Origin: an uncultured Gammaproteobacteria bacterium
GTDB taxonomy: Bacteria; Pseudomonadota; Gammaproteobacteria; Pseudomonadales; Litorivicinaceae
DNA: 64,000 bases
Direction: 5' to 3'
Assembly (NCBI GenBank): GCA_913042205.1
Contig: CAJWIY010000001.1
Location: forward strand, 54,998-118,997
Part shown: piece by piece, positions 43,129 through 53,603 of the stretch
Layout of the letters: each line of letters starts with the position of its first letter
Position numbering within the stretch: position 1 is the stretch's first letter
Translations under genes and position numbers: made by a program
The notes under the pieces: model-generated
Told to the model about the DNA's origin: nothing
Databases searched by the model: none
The model's input: only the letters and a program-made list of their open reading frames with translations

Positions 43129-44577
43129 TTGGCCGGGCGAGGCATTAAAAAAACGCGCAAAGTAAAGGATAACTTAAGCATGGCGTTCGCAATTATAATA
43201 GCACTCCTAGTTATAGGCTCGGTCATATTCCACGCATGGAGTCCTTGGTGGCTCACCCCAATCGCCTCGAATTGGGGCTCCATCGATACAACGATAGATA
43301 TCACTGTCTGGGTGACAGGGTTCGCTTTCGTTGTGATTAATCTTTTCTTAGCTTACACGGTCTACAAATACAGGTACTCGAAGAAGCGTAGGGCTGAGTA
43401 CGAGCCCGAGAACAAGAAACTGGAAATCTGGCTTACAGGAATCACATCTGTCGGGGTTGCTGCCTTGCTTGCCCCGGGACTGTTTGTTTGGGCCGACTTC
43501 GTTAACCCACCCGAGGAGGCGCATGTGGTTGAGGTTACTGGGCAGCAGTGGCAGTGGGCCTACCGCTATCCCGGGGCCGATGGCAAGTTAGGTGCTGCTG
43601 ATCCTGGCCTCATCACCGAGGCAAACCCCTTCGGGATGAAGGAGGATGACCCGGCCGGGCGGGACGATATTTTGGTCGAGAGCGCTATTATGCATCTGCC
43701 GGTCGACAAGCCGGTCAAGGTTGTCCTGCGGTCAAAGGATGTCCTGCACGATTTCGCTGTCGCGGAGTTTCGCGTGAAGATGGATATGGTGCCGGGCGCG
43801 GTGAGCTATCTGTGGCTGACGCCTACCAAGACAGGGACATACGACATCCTCTGTGAGGAGCTCTGCGGTGTGGGCCACTTTGTTATGCGGGGTAGGGTTA
43901 AGGTCCAGGAGCAGGCCGATTTTGACCAGTGGCTGGCCTCCCAAAATACCTACGAGGATGCCCTAGCTCTTGCGAGAGTTGATAGGGCCAACGGCCAGGC
44001 CACATATGCCATGTGTGCGGGTTGTCATGGTGTGCAGGGTGAGGGTAATCCAGCACTAAATGCCCCACAAATCGCTGGTCTACAAGACTGGTATGTGACC
44101 GCCCAGTTGGAGCACTTCAAGACGGGTATCAGAGGCGGCAATCCTGCAGACACTTACGGTGCGCAAATGATCGGTCTAGCCGCCGCGTTGCCAGACAGTC
44201 AAACGATACGGAACCTGTCCGCCTACATTAATTCGCTTCCGGCTACTCAGACTAAACAGACCCTGAGTGGCAACCTGAAAAATGGTAAAGAGCTCTACGA
44301 CCACAACTGTAGCGTGTGTCACGGTGACAACGGACGGGGTGTGTGGTCGGTACATGCGCCAAAGCTGGCCGGAATGGACGATTGGTACCTGGCCCGGCAG
44401 CTGAGACACTTTAGAGACAAAGTGCGTGGCGCACATCCGGAGGATGACTTGGGTCACCAGATGCAATTAATGGTGTCAGTTTTGGGTGATGACCAGGCGA
44501 TAAACGATGTGGCTGTATACATATCCGGGTTGGGCTATAGCGACCCTAGCTATGTAGCGGCAAGTAAAGCGAATTAA
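43129..44577 (+). CDS. coxB: cytochrome c oxidase subunit II fused to two cytochrome c domains
   Basis: CuA motif CEELCGVGHFVM, GQQWQWAYRYPG; two c-heme sites CAGCH and CSVCH. Confidence 0.95.
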   Translation: MAGRGIKKTRKVKDNLSMAFAIIIALLVIGSVIFHAWSPWWLTPIASNWGSIDTTIDITVWVTGFAFVVINLFLAYTVYKYRYSKKRRAEYEPENKKLEIWLTGITSVGVAALLAPGLFVWADFVNPPEEAHVVEVTGQQWQWAYRYPGADGKLGAADPGLITEANPFGMKEDDPAGRDDILVESAIMHLPVDKPVKVVLRSKDVLHDFAVAEFRVKMDMVPGAVSYLWLTPTKTGTYDILCEELCGVGHFVMRGRVKVQEQADFDQWLASQNTYEDALALARVDRANGQATYAMCAGCHGVQGEGNPALNAPQIAGLQDWYVTAQLEHFKTGIRGGNPADTYGAQMIGLAAALPDSQTIRNLSAYINSLPATQTKQTLSGNLKNGKELYDHNCSVCHGDNGRGVWSVHAPKLAGMDDWYLARQLRHFRDKVRGAHPEDDLGHQMQLMVSVLGDDQAINDVAVYISGLGYSDPSYVAASKAN

Positions 44578-44603
44578 TTTTTTGGAATGTTGAGGAAGCA
44601 AGA

Positions 44604-46373
44604 ATGGCTTACGTACCGATAGCGGATCGTCCGGATGAGATGCATGATCCGCAGAGCTTTATAACGAAATACATCTGGAGTCAGGATCATAAGGTAATTG
44701 CGATCCAGTACGGTGGGACCGCGATCGCGATTGGTGTAGTGGCTCTGGTGTTGTCGGTGTTGATGCGACTGCAATTGGGCTTCCCAGACACCTTCGCGTT
44801 CATCGATCCGACAGACTATTACCAGTACGTGACCATGCACGGCATGATCATGGTTGTTTATCTTCTCACGGCACTGTTCTTGGGTGGGTTTGGTAATTAT
44901 CTGATTCCTCTGCAGATCGGTGCTAGGGATATGGTGTTCCCGTTCCTGAATATGCTGAGTTACTGGTTTTATCTGTTGTCGGTCATCATTTTGGCGGCGA
45001 GTTTCTTTGTGGCGGGTGGTCCGACGGGCGCTGGGTGGACCTTGTATCCGCCTCAGGCGATTACTGAAGGTACGCCGGGCGCGGAGGGTGGCATTCTTCT
45101 GATGCTTCTCTCTTTGGCTGTCTTCGTTGTTGCTTTTACGATGGGCGGGTTGAATTACGTGACAACAGTCCTGCAGGCCAGAACTCATGGCATGACTCTG
45201 ATGAGGATGCCGCTATCGGTTTGGGGTATATTTGTGGCAACGATCCTAGGATTGTTCGCGTTCCCGGCCCTGTTTGTCTCAGCAGTCATGATGGCGTTTG
45301 ACCACTTATTGGGGACCAGCTTTTTTATGCCCGCTATGATATCTCTGGGAGAATCTGTTGAGCACGCGGGTGGAAGCCCAATTCTGTTCCAGCACTTGTT
45401 TTGGTTCTTTGGGCATCCTGAGGTTTATATCGTCGCTCTGCCAGCCTTTGGCCTGGTGTCTGATGTGCTAAGTACCCACGCTCGTCGTAACATCTTCGGC
45501 TACCGGATGATGGTTTGGGCGATTGTAGCGATTGGCGGGCTGAGCTTTATCGTCTGGGCGCACCATATGTATGTGAGTGGAATGAATCCATATTTTGGCT
45601 TTTTCTTCGCATTCACTACGCTGATTATTGCGGTTCCGACCGCGATCAAGGTTTACAACTGGGTTCTCACGTTATGGAAGGGGAATATCCGAATGACGGT
45701 CCCGATGTTGTTCGCGATGGGCTTTATTTTCACATTCATCCACGGCGGTTTGACGGGTCTTTTCCTCGGGAACGTGACCGTGGATCTACCACTCTCTGAT
45801 ACCTATTTTGTGGTCGCTCATTTTCACATGGTGATGGGCGTGTCACCGGTTCTTGTTTTGTTTGCAGCGATCTACCACTGGTTCCCTAAAATCAGCGGCA
45901 GGATGTTTGATGAGAAGCTGGGTAAAATCCATTTCTGGGGAACTTTTCTGGGTACCTACGCAATCTATTTGCCAATGCACTACATCGGCGCATTGGGTGT
46001 ACCACGGCGTTATTTTGCGCTTGGTACTACTGATTTCATCCCCGAATCTGCGTTCGAGCTTAACGCCGCTATCACCGTTGCGGCTCTGATCGTGGCTGCA
46101 ATTCAGGTCGTGTTCTTTATCAACGTATTCAAGAGCCTCTGGAAAGGCGAAAAAGCCGATCCAAACCCATGGGAAGCGACCTCGTTAGAGTGGCACACCC
46201 CTCATACGCCGCCCCATCATGGTAACTGGGGGCCGAATCTACCGGTCGTCTATCGCTGGGCCTACGAGTATGCTACTCCTGGCGTCAAAGACGATTTTGT
46301 GCCGCAATCGGTCCCACCGGGTGATGTGGTCATGAAGAAAAAAGGGGACGTGTTTAAGGAGTCAGAGCATTGA
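44604..46373 (+). CDS. coxA: cytochrome c oxidase subunit I
   Basis: WFFGHPEVYIVALPAFGLVSDVL, MNPYFGFFFAFTTLIIAVPTAIKVYNW, YFVVAHFHMVMG. Confidence 0.97.
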   Translation: MAYVPIADRPDEMHDPQSFITKYIWSQDHKVIAIQYGGTAIAIGVVALVLSVLMRLQLGFPDTFAFIDPTDYYQYVTMHGMIMVVYLLTALFLGGFGNYLIPLQIGARDMVFPFLNMLSYWFYLLSVIILAASFFVAGGPTGAGWTLYPPQAITEGTPGAEGGILLMLLSLAVFVVAFTMGGLNYVTTVLQARTHGMTLMRMPLSVWGIFVATILGLFAFPALFVSAVMMAFDHLLGTSFFMPAMISLGESVEHAGGSPILFQHLFWFFGHPEVYIVALPAFGLVSDVLSTHARRNIFGYRMMVWAIVAIGGLSFIVWAHHMYVSGMNPYFGFFFAFTTLIIAVPTAIKVYNWVLTLWKGNIRMTVPMLFAMGFIFTFIHGGLTGLFLGNVTVDLPLSDTYFVVAHFHMVMGVSPVLVLFAAIYHWFPKISGRMFDEKLGKIHFWGTFLGTYAIYLPMHYIGALGVPRRYFALGTTDFIPESAFELNAAITVAALIVAAIQVVFFINVFKSLWKGEKADPNPWEATSLEWHTPHTPPHHGNWGPNLPVVYRWAYEYATPGVKDDFVPQSVPPGDVVMKKKGDVFKESEH

Positions 46374-47023
46374 GATTTCTTAAGGCAATACTGAATAAGC
46401 CTTGGGACCACCAGGGCGAGGCGGCGAGTGCCATTGCTGGAGACATGATGAGTGTCTCCACATCCCCGCAGCAGTTGGCGCTGAATCTGTTTCTTGCGGT
46501 CGCGAGTGTTCTGTTTGCACTCTTCGGGGTCGCTTACCTTATGCGGATGGAGGTCGATACAAGTAGTCCGTTCTTTTGTGGTGCTGGGTATTGGGAGGTA
46601 CTCCAAGAGCCGGATTTATTGTGGCTGAATACTGGGATTTTGGTCCTGACGAGTGGGGTTATTGAGTTCACCAAAAGAGAATCTCGCGCAAATAGGTCGC
46701 TTGCCACCAAGATAGGATTGAGTGTCGGCGCTCTACTGACCTTGGCTTTCCTGTATGGTCAGTCCGCGGCTTGGGGAATACTTCATGAGAATGGCCATCT
46801 GGTTGACAGTACTGCTGCCTCATCATTTTTCTATTTATTAACTGGGCTCCATGCGCTCCACCTTATTGGGGGGCTGTGGGTCTGGCTTTCTGCCACGATG
46901 TCTGCGTTCTTGGATCGTGATGAACCGAACAAGGTCAGCGAGACTGTCAGGCTCTGTGCAATCTATTGGCACTACCTGTTGCTTTTGTGGGTGGGGCTGT
47001 TCGCTTTGTTTTTGAATACTTAA
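46370..47023 (+). CDS. heme-copper oxidase subunit III-like protein (first copy)
   Basis: TTG start overlapping the coxA stop; LLTGLHALHLIGGLWVWLSA, AIYWHYLLLLWVGLFALF. Confidence 0.85.
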   Translation: MRFLKAILNKPWDHQGEAASAIAGDMMSVSTSPQQLALNLFLAVASVLFALFGVAYLMRMEVDTSSPFFCGAGYWEVLQEPDLLWLNTGILVLTSGVIEFTKRESRANRSLATKIGLSVGALLTLAFLYGQSAAWGILHENGHLVDSTAASSFFYLLTGLHALHLIGGLWVWLSATMSAFLDRDEPNKVSETVRLCAIYWHYLLLLWVGLFALFLNT

Positions 47024-47039
47024 GAAGGGACTCTTAGAG

Positions 47040-47711
47040 ATGAGTGCAACGGATATAGCAAACCCGGCCGGAACATCGGAATTTGTAAAGGACTGGTCTT
47101 CCGAAAAACAGACCTACCATGTGCCTTGGGGCAAGGCCATGATGTGGCTTTTCCTGGTCAGTGATACGTTTATTTTCACCTGTTTTTTGGTTGGTTATTT
47201 AAACGTTAGGCGAACAACCACTGACCCATGGCCCTATCCAAGCGAGGTATTTGCGTTAGAGTTATTTGGGCACAATCTCCCTCTGATCCTTATCGCAATA
47301 ATGACATTTGTTCTGATCACTAGTAGCGGGACCATGGCGCTGGCGGTTCGGTATGCCCATTTCCGGGATAAGCAGAAGATTTTCTGGTTCATGGTAATTA
47401 CTGCATTGTTCGGTGCGACCTTTGTCGGGATGCAGGTGTTCGAGTGGTCTAAGCTCATTTCTGAGGGTGTGAGGCCCTGGGCCAATCCTTTTGGTGCGCC
47501 ACAGTTCGGATCTATTTTCTTCATGGTGACGGGCTTCCATGGGGTGCATGTGTCGATTGGTGTTCTATACCTCTTGATCGTCGCCAACAAAATCAGAAAG
47601 GGCGACTATGATAAAAGTGGTAATTACGAGATCGTAGAAATTACCGGACTTTATTGGCACTTCGTTGATCTCGTCTGGGTGTTTATTTTCGCATTCTTTT
47701 ATCTTTGGTAG
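47040..47711 (+). CDS. heme-copper oxidase subunit III (second copy)
   Basis: MMWLFLVSDTFIFTCFLVGY, FFMVTGFHGVHVSIGVLYLL, GLYWHFVDLVWVFIFAFFYLW. Confidence 0.92.
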   Translation: MSATDIANPAGTSEFVKDWSSEKQTYHVPWGKAMMWLFLVSDTFIFTCFLVGYLNVRRTTTDPWPYPSEVFALELFGHNLPLILIAIMTFVLITSSGTMALAVRYAHFRDKQKIFWFMVITALFGATFVGMQVFEWSKLISEGVRPWANPFGAPQFGSIFFMVTGFHGVHVSIGVLYLLIVANKIRKGDYDKSGNYEIVEITGLYWHFVDLVWVFIFAFFYLW

Positions 47712-47723
47712 GGAGACAGAGAC

Positions 47724-48095
47724 ATGAGTTCCGAGGCTGATCAAAATCATCACCCGATAGGGATTTATTTAAAGGTCTGGACACTGCTATTTGTGCTCAG
47801 TATCGCTTCTTATATGGTGGACTACTACGACTTTCAGGGACTGCTTCGTTGGACCCTAATCATTGCCTTTATGCTTTTGAAGGCGGGTTTTATTATGGCG
47901 GTGTTTATGCACTTGATGTGGGAACGTATGGCGCTGATTGGGACCGTCTTGGCTCCCCCATTAGCCTTATTGTTTCTGATTGGGTTCATGATCTCCGAGG
48001 GCTACTATGTCTTCGATGCACGGGTCGACTACTTCGGACAGCCAGAGGCCGCGACCCGGATTCACGTGTCTGATGTTTTGGGGACCAAGCACTAG
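47724..48095 (+). CDS. cytochrome c oxidase subunit IV (prokaryotic)
   Basis: IYLKVWTLLFVLSIASYMVDYY, LLKAGFIMAVFMHLMWER. Confidence 0.88.
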   Translation: MSSEADQNHHPIGIYLKVWTLLFVLSIASYMVDYYDFQGLLRWTLIIAFMLLKAGFIMAVFMHLMWERMALIGTVLAPPLALLFLIGFMISEGYYVFDARVDYFGQPEAATRIHVSDVLGTKH

Positions 48096-48104
48096 CTTTT
48101 TCGG

Positions 48105-51100
48105 TCACCCCAAAACAGGCGCGAGCCACCGAGCACTCTCGTCAATGGGCTCGTTTCGGAGGTCGGAGTAGGTCTGAAGTTGATCCTTTCCGATCTGACC
48201 CAAAGTGAAATACCTTGCATCTGGGTGAGCAAAATAGAGGCCGCTGACTGAGGATGTGGGCCACATGGCGAGGCTATCGGTGAGAGAGATACCGGTCGCT
48301 GATTCAACATCGAGCAGTGACCATAGAGAGCATTTCTCGCGATGGTCGGGACACGAGGGGTAGCCAGGTGCGGGTCTGATCCCACGATACTTCTCGCGAA
48401 TTAGTTCCTCGTTCGATAATGATTCATTATTTGCGTATCCCCAAAACTCTTTGCGGATACGCCGATGCAGGTGTTCTGCAAAACTTTCGGCGAAGCGATC
48501 GGCCAGCGCCTTTAGAAGGATAGCCTGATAGTCATCGTGTGCATCCTCGAATGCTTTGACATGACCATCAATACCATGACCGGTGGTGACAGCGAATGCA
48601 CCAATATAGTCAATCTGGCTGGATTTCTTTGGCGCAATAAAATCACTTAAGCACAGTTGTGGCTTGCCGTCAGGCATCGGGCGTTGTTGCCGGAGCCAGT
48701 GCGTTCGGAGCAACTCAAGCTCATGATTATTTGGATCCAAAATCACGATGCTGTTCCCGTCTGAGTAGGCGGGGAAGCATCCGGCGACGGCATCGGCCCG
48801 TAACCATCTTTCATCAACGATTTTATCGAGCATTACCTGCGCGTCATCGTAAAGCTTTCGCGCCTCGGGACCTTTCCGTGGATCGTTTAAAATATCGGGA
48901 AACTTACCACTGAATTCCCATGCATTGAAAAAGGGCATCCAATCGATCGTATCCAACAATGCGTCCAGTGGATAATCGTTTAGCACAACGGTGCCAGTGG
49001 TTTTCGGCTGTGCGATCGTTGTTGAGTCAAATGTAAGGCCCGCACGCCGTGAATTGGCTTCCTCTATCGAGAGGAGTTTCTTCGGTGCTTTCCCGGCGTG
49101 GGCTCTTCGCTTTGTCTCGTGATCGGTTGCGATCTCTTGGTGGTATGTCTCTCGTTCATCACTCAGAAGCTTTGAGGCAACGCCCACAGCGCGTGAGGCA
49201 TCCTTCACGTAAAGGACAGGCCCAGAGTATGCAGGATCGATCTTCACCGAGGTGTGTGCGGGTGATGTTGTCGCGCCACCAATCAGAAGCGGACACGCGA
49301 ATCCCTGACGTTCCATCTCCGAGGCTACCGTAACCATTTCATCAAGTGATGGCGTGATAAGACCCGACAGACCAATGATGTCTGCGTTATGTTCACGCGC
49401 CGCGTCCAGAATTGTCTGGGTCGGTACCATCACGCCCAAATCGATGACCTTGAAGTTATTACACTGCAAGACCACGCCGACGATGTTTTTGCCGATATCA
49501 TGTACATCGCCTTTGACGGTCGCCATGATGATAACGCCATGCTCCTGACTGGTGTCGCCCGCGGCTTCCTTTTCTTGTTCGATAAATGGGATGAGATGCG
49601 CGACCGCTTTCTTCATCACCCGCGCAGATTTAACAACTTGCGGTAAGAACATTTTACCCGCACCAAATAGATCACCGACGGTGTTCATTCCCTCCATCAG
49701 GGGCCCCTCGATCACCGCCAGTGGACGCGTTACGTTCAGTCGCGCTTCTTCGGTATCCTCGACCACAAAGGTATCGATTCCCTTGATGAGCCCGTAGGCC
49801 AGTCGCTCCTCGCAGGTCCCGCTACGCCACTCGGCAACGGTTGTGTTGTCCTCTTCTTTGTCGACGTTGTATTTCGGTGCGATATCGACGAGACGTTCCG
49901 TTGCATCGTTGCGTCGATTCAGGATAACGTCTTCCACGAGCGCTCGAAGTTCCGTGTCGATGTCTTCATAAATAGCTAACTGTCCTGCATTCACGATACC
50001 CATCGAGAGGCCTTCGCGGATTGCATGGAACAAAAAGACTGAGTGCATTGCTTCCCGAACGGAGTCGTTTCCGCGGAAAGAGAATGAGACGTTGGAGATC
50101 CCTCCCGAGATATAACTATGCGCGCAATGCCTGGTAATGTCTTTACAGGCATTGATGAAATCTAGCGCGTAATTGTTGTGCTCCTCAATTCCCGTCGCTA
50201 CAGCAAATACATTTGGATCGAACACGATATCCTCGGCAGGAAAACCGACAAGCTCGGTGAGTAACCTGTACGAACGTCGGCAGATCTCTAGTTTTCGCTC
50301 GCGAGTATCGGCTTGGCCTTTTTCGTCAAAGGCCATGACCACGACAGCAAACCCGTATTGTCGAATCTTTCGGGCTTGTTCTAAGAAAATTTCCTCGCCT
50401 TCTTTGAGTGAGATAGAGTTAATGATTCCCTTACCTTGCACGCACTGCATGCCGGCCTCTAGGATTTCCCATTTGGACGAGTCAATCATCACCGGGACCT
50501 TCGAGATATCCGGTTCAGAAGCGATCAGATTCAAGAACGTTACCATGGCCGATTGAGAGTCGAGCATCCCCTCGTCCATGTTTATGTCGATGACCTGTGC
50601 CCCGTTTTCCACCTGCTGACGAGCGACAGCGAGTGCTTCGTCAAACTGGTTGTTGAGGACTAATCGTTTGAACATCGCAGAGCCCGTGACGTTAGTCCGC
50701 TCACCAACGTTTACGAACCCGGTCGTGTCATCGGCAATAAATGGCTCAAGTCCGGACAGTCGCATCACAGGCTGGGGTGTTGGTGGTAGCCTTGGTTTTT
50801 CAGTCGTCACGTTATTTGCGATCAATCGGATGTGTTCGGGTGTGGTACCACAACAACCGCCAATGATGTTCACGAGACCCGCTTTCGCGTATTCAGCGAC
50901 AATCTCAGCCATCTCAACGGCGTCGAGGTCATACTCACCAAACTGGTTAGGTAGACCCGCGTTCGGATGTGCCGAAACAAACGTGTCTGCGACGCGCGAT
51001 AGATCGGCCAGGAACGGACGGAGTTCTTTGGGCCCAAGGGCGCAGTTCAAACCGATAGTCAACGGCTTTGCATGGCGGACTGAAAACCAAAACGCTTCTG

Positions 51101-51773
51101 TGGTTTGACCGGACAGTGTCCGACCCGAGGCGTCGGTAATTGTGCCGGAGATCATGATACGAATCTGGATCTCGGTCGCACGTGCGACTTCATCGATCGC
51201 GAAAAGCGCCGCTTTAGCATTCAATGTATCGAAAATGGTCTCGACCATAATCAGGTCAGCACCACCCTCCAACAGAGAATATGTCGCATCCGTATAGGTC
51301 TCGACAAGTTGATTGAATGTGATATTCCTAGCACCTGGATCGTTAACATCAGGGCTGATAGAGGAGGTCCTGTTTGTTGGCCCCAACACACCCGCGACGA
51401 GCACTGGTCGTTCACATGAGTCAGCAACCGATCGGGCGAGCTTGGCCGCCTCCTGGTTCAGTTCACTGACCATGTCCTCCATCCCATAGTCAGCCATGGA
51501 TGGATGGTTCGAGTTAAAAGTGTTGGTCTCTATGATGCTCGCACCGGCGTCAACGTATTGTCTGTGGATAGACTCAATTAGGTCAGGTTGGGTGAGCGTT
51601 AGGAGATCGTTATTCCCCTTCAAGTCGTGCGGAAAATCTTTGAATCGCTCGCCACGATAGTCACACTCCCCGAGACCTGCGCCCTGGATCATGGTACCCA
51701 TCCCACCATCGAGAATAACAATCGATTCAGTCAGGGTGGCCTCGAGCCATTCGACTCGGTCGTCGCGGGTCAT
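48105..51773 (-). CDS. metH: cobalamin-dependent methionine synthase
   Basis: 1222 aa; [33 protein letters not shown]12 motif [18 protein letters not shown]-terminal activation domain. Confidence 0.98.
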   Translation of the reverse strand: MTRDDRVEWLEATLTESIVILDGGMGTMIQGAGLGECDYRGERFKDFPHDLKGNNDLLTLTQPDLIESIHRQYVDAGASIIETNTFNSNHPSMADYGMEDMVSELNQEAAKLARSVADSCERPVLVAGVLGPTNRTSSISPDVNDPGARNITFNQLVETYTDATYSLLEGGADLIMVETIFDTLNAKAALFAIDEVARATEIQIRIMISGTITDASGRTLSGQTTEAFWFSVRHAKPLTIGLNCALGPKELRPFLADLSRVADTFVSAHPNAGLPNQFGEYDLDAVEMAEIVAEYAKAGLVNIIGGCCGTTPEHIRLIANNVTTEKPRLPPTPQPVMRLSGLEPFIADDTTGFVNVGERTNVTGSAMFKRLVLNNQFDEALAVARQQVENGAQVIDINMDEGMLDSQSAMVTFLNLIASEPDISKVPVMIDSSKWEILEAGMQCVQGKGIINSISLKEGEEIFLEQARKIRQYGFAVVVMAFDEKGQADTRERKLEICRRSYRLLTELVGFPAEDIVFDPNVFAVATGIEEHNNYALDFINACKDITRHCAHSYISGGISNVSFSFRGNDSVREAMHSVFLFHAIREGLSMGIVNAGQLAIYEDIDTELRALVEDVILNRRNDATERLVDIAPKYNVDKEEDNTTVAEWRSGTCEERLAYGLIKGIDTFVVEDTEEARLNVTRPLAVIEGPLMEGMNTVGDLFGAGKMFLPQVVKSARVMKKAVAHLIPFIEQEKEAAGDTSQEHGVIIMATVKGDVHDIGKNIVGVVLQCNNFKVIDLGVMVPTQTILDAAREHNADIIGLSGLITPSLDEMVTVASEMERQGFACPLLIGGATTSPAHTSVKIDPAYSGPVLYVKDASRAVGVASKLLSDERETYHQEIATDHETKRRAHAGKAPKKLLSIEEANSRRAGLTFDSTTIAQPKTTGTVVLNDYPLDALLDTIDWMPFFNAWEFSGKFPDILNDPRKGPEARKLYDDAQVMLDKIVDERWLRADAVAGCFPAYSDGNSIVILDPNNHELELLRTHWLRQQRPMPDGKPQLCLSDFIAPKKSSQIDYIGAFAVTTGHGIDGHVKAFEDAHDDYQAILLKALADRFAESFAEHLHRRIRKEFWGYANNESLSNEELIREKYRGIRPAPGYPSCPDHREKCSLWSLLDVESATGISLTDSLAMWPTSSVSGLYFAHPDARYFTLGQIGKDQLQTYSDLRNEPIDESARWLAPVLG

Positions 51774-52624
51774 GTGCTACCTCGGACGCCCAAAGCGTGG
51801 CATACCGCAAAGCTTAGGTCTGCACGATTTAGCGTATAAAAATGAAAATCATTCACGCCCTCGCGGCCTAGGTGTTCTGCTTGCGAGACCGCGGCATGTG
51901 CCGCAATCAATTGTCGCGTCGTCGGATCCTCATCTAGCCCCTCAAACAGCTTGGAGAAACATTGCGGGATCGATGCACCGCAGGCATCCGCGAATCGTTT
52001 GAGTGTATTGAAGTTCGTGACAGGTAGGATTCCTGGGATCAACTCAACGTTAATTTGTGCGGCAGCTAGACGGTCCCTGAACCGAAGAAAGATTTCGTTG
52101 TCGAAAAAAAACTGGGTAATTGCGCGACGGCTACCAGAGTCTACCTTGCGTCTGAGGTTCTCAAGATCCTCATCGGCTGAAATTGCTTGTGGATGAGTTT
52201 CTGGATATGCGGCCACGAGCAACTCAAATGGGTGCTTTTCGAGCAATCCTTGCACCAAATCAGATGCATACGCGTAGCCCTCGGGATGGGGAATGTAGTC
52301 AGCCTCGGCGCCCCCCTCAGGGTCGCCACGGAGTGCGACGATCTGTTTCACGCCCATGTTCCAATATTCATCGGCAATCGTATCAATTTCTTTTTGCGGT
52401 GCACCGACGCAGGTGAGGTGAGGAGCGGGCCTGAGACTTGTCTTGGTCAAGATATCCTTGATCACCTGATGGGTACGTTCTCGGGTCGATCCATCGGCAC
52501 CATAGGTGACGGAGACAAACTCGGGACAGAGAGGCTCCAATCTATTAACTGTTTTCCAGAGACTAACTTCGGCTTCTGGTGTTTTCGGTGGGAAAAATTC
52601 GAACGATACGCGTGGTGCACCCAT
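51770..52624 (-). CDS. metF: 5,10-methylenetetrahydrofolate reductase
   Basis: [66 protein letters not shown]. Confidence 0.96.
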   Translation of the reverse strand: MGAPRVSFEFFPPKTPEAEVSLWKTVNRLEPLCPEFVSVTYGADGSTRERTHQVIKDILTKTSLRPAPHLTCVGAPQKEIDTIADEYWNMGVKQIVALRGDPEGGAEADYIPHPEGYAYASDLVQGLLEKHPFELLVAAYPETHPQAISADEDLENLRRKVDSGSRRAITQFFFDNEIFLRFRDRLAAAQINVELIPGILPVTNFNTLKRFADACGASIPQCFSKLFEGLDEDPTTRQLIAAHAAVSQAEHLGREGVNDFHFYTLNRADLSFAVCHALGVRGST

Positions 52625-53556
52625 TACCGGTCCTTGCTTTTTTCAGAAACCAACAGACTGATGTCTAACACGTCGCCAGGAAGAACGTTGGTTGTGACAA
52701 TTTTTAATCCGGCATCTTCAAGCCAAGAGCGAATGTCTGATATTGCGATACTGACCGCGGGTGGTGTTTTAGCGTTAGCAGCCTCTGTAAAGGCGACCAA
52801 GAGAAGTCGTCCGCTGGGTTTCAGCACTCGAGTAGCTTCTCTGATCAGCGCATCCGGGTTGGAGGCAAAATAGAGCACCTGATCTATCGTTACGGTGTCG
52901 AAATGTCGCGCTGGGAAACGCATTTGATACATATCTTCCTGACGTACGGTCAGGTGCGGAAGATCTGCCTCGGCCAGAGCGTTCCTTGCGACCATAACCA
53001 TTTTTTTTGACAGATCTATACCGACACCGCTTTCAGCCAAAGGCCCCGCGATTTTTAGCATGCGGCCGGTCCCGGTCGCGATATCAAGTAAATGACCTAC
53101 CTCTCTGCCACCTAACGCGCCTCGCACAGCGTCGCCGAACCTCAGCTCATCACCGTGATACTCATGCAAGCGAAGCCAGTCGGGGACCTCTGTCTCGACA
53201 AATTCTTCAGATAATTTTGCTCTCGCATCACGTAACTCATTCAGTCGCGTTTGGTCGAGATCCATCGAATCATCATCGGCCGGTAAGTGTTGCAAAAGGT
53301 CTGAAACTAGCTGCTGGCTCGGACTGTTCTGTGCGACCCGATAGAAAACCCAGTGTTGTTCACGGAAGCTTTCCAAGACTCCAGCATCCTGAAGAAGTTT
53401 TAAGTGACGTGAAACTCGAGGTTGTGATTGCCCGACAATTCTCATCAGTTCTGATACAGTGAGTTCACCTTGAGCACACAAACGCGTTAGTCTGAACCGT
53501 GTCGGTTCAGAAATCGCCCTCAATACGTCAATATAGTCGTCATAGGATTTCCACAT
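52624..53556 (-). CDS. sahR: ArsR-family HTH fused to SAM-dependent methyltransferase domain (SahR-like regulator)
   Basis: N-term wHTH EPTRFRLTRLCAQGELTVSELMRIVGQSQPRVSRHLKLLQDAGVLESFREQHWVFYRVA; C-term LLDIATGTGRMLKI, MVMVARNAL. Confidence 0.85.
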   Translation of the reverse strand: MWKSYDDYIDVLRAISEPTRFRLTRLCAQGELTVSELMRIVGQSQPRVSRHLKLLQDAGVLESFREQHWVFYRVAQNSPSQQLVSDLLQHLPADDDSMDLDQTRLNELRDARAKLSEEFVETEVPDWLRLHEYHGDELRFGDAVRGALGGREVGHLLDIATGTGRMLKIAGPLAESGVGIDLSKKMVMVARNALAEADLPHLTVRQEDMYQMRFPARHFDTVTIDQVLYFASNPDALIREATRVLKPSGRLLLVAFTEAANAKTPPAVSIAISDIRSWLEDAGLKIVTTNVLPGDVLDISLLVSEKSKDR

Positions 53557-53568
53557 GGGATATATAAT

Positions 53569-53590
53569 AATATAAAGATATCTTTATGTT
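53569..53590. promoter_or_regulatory. candidate SahR operator
   Basis: aaTATAAAGATATCTTTATGtt; 16-bp perfect palindrome ATAAAGATATCTTTAT (53572..53587) in the divergent region between the regulator and the HIBYL-CoA hydrolase gene. Confidence 0.75.
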
Positions 53591-53603
53591 CAATGGAGAA
53601 TTG

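Noticed and set aside
44574-45188. 204-aa minus-strand ORF antisense to coxA
   Set aside because: Lies wholly opposite a well-conserved coxA; composition (His/Arg/Gln-rich) fits a shadow ORF, and there is no recognisable domain.
52187-52873. 228-aa plus-strand ORF antisense to metF/sahR
   Set aside because: Shadow ORF spanning the junction of two well-supported genes.
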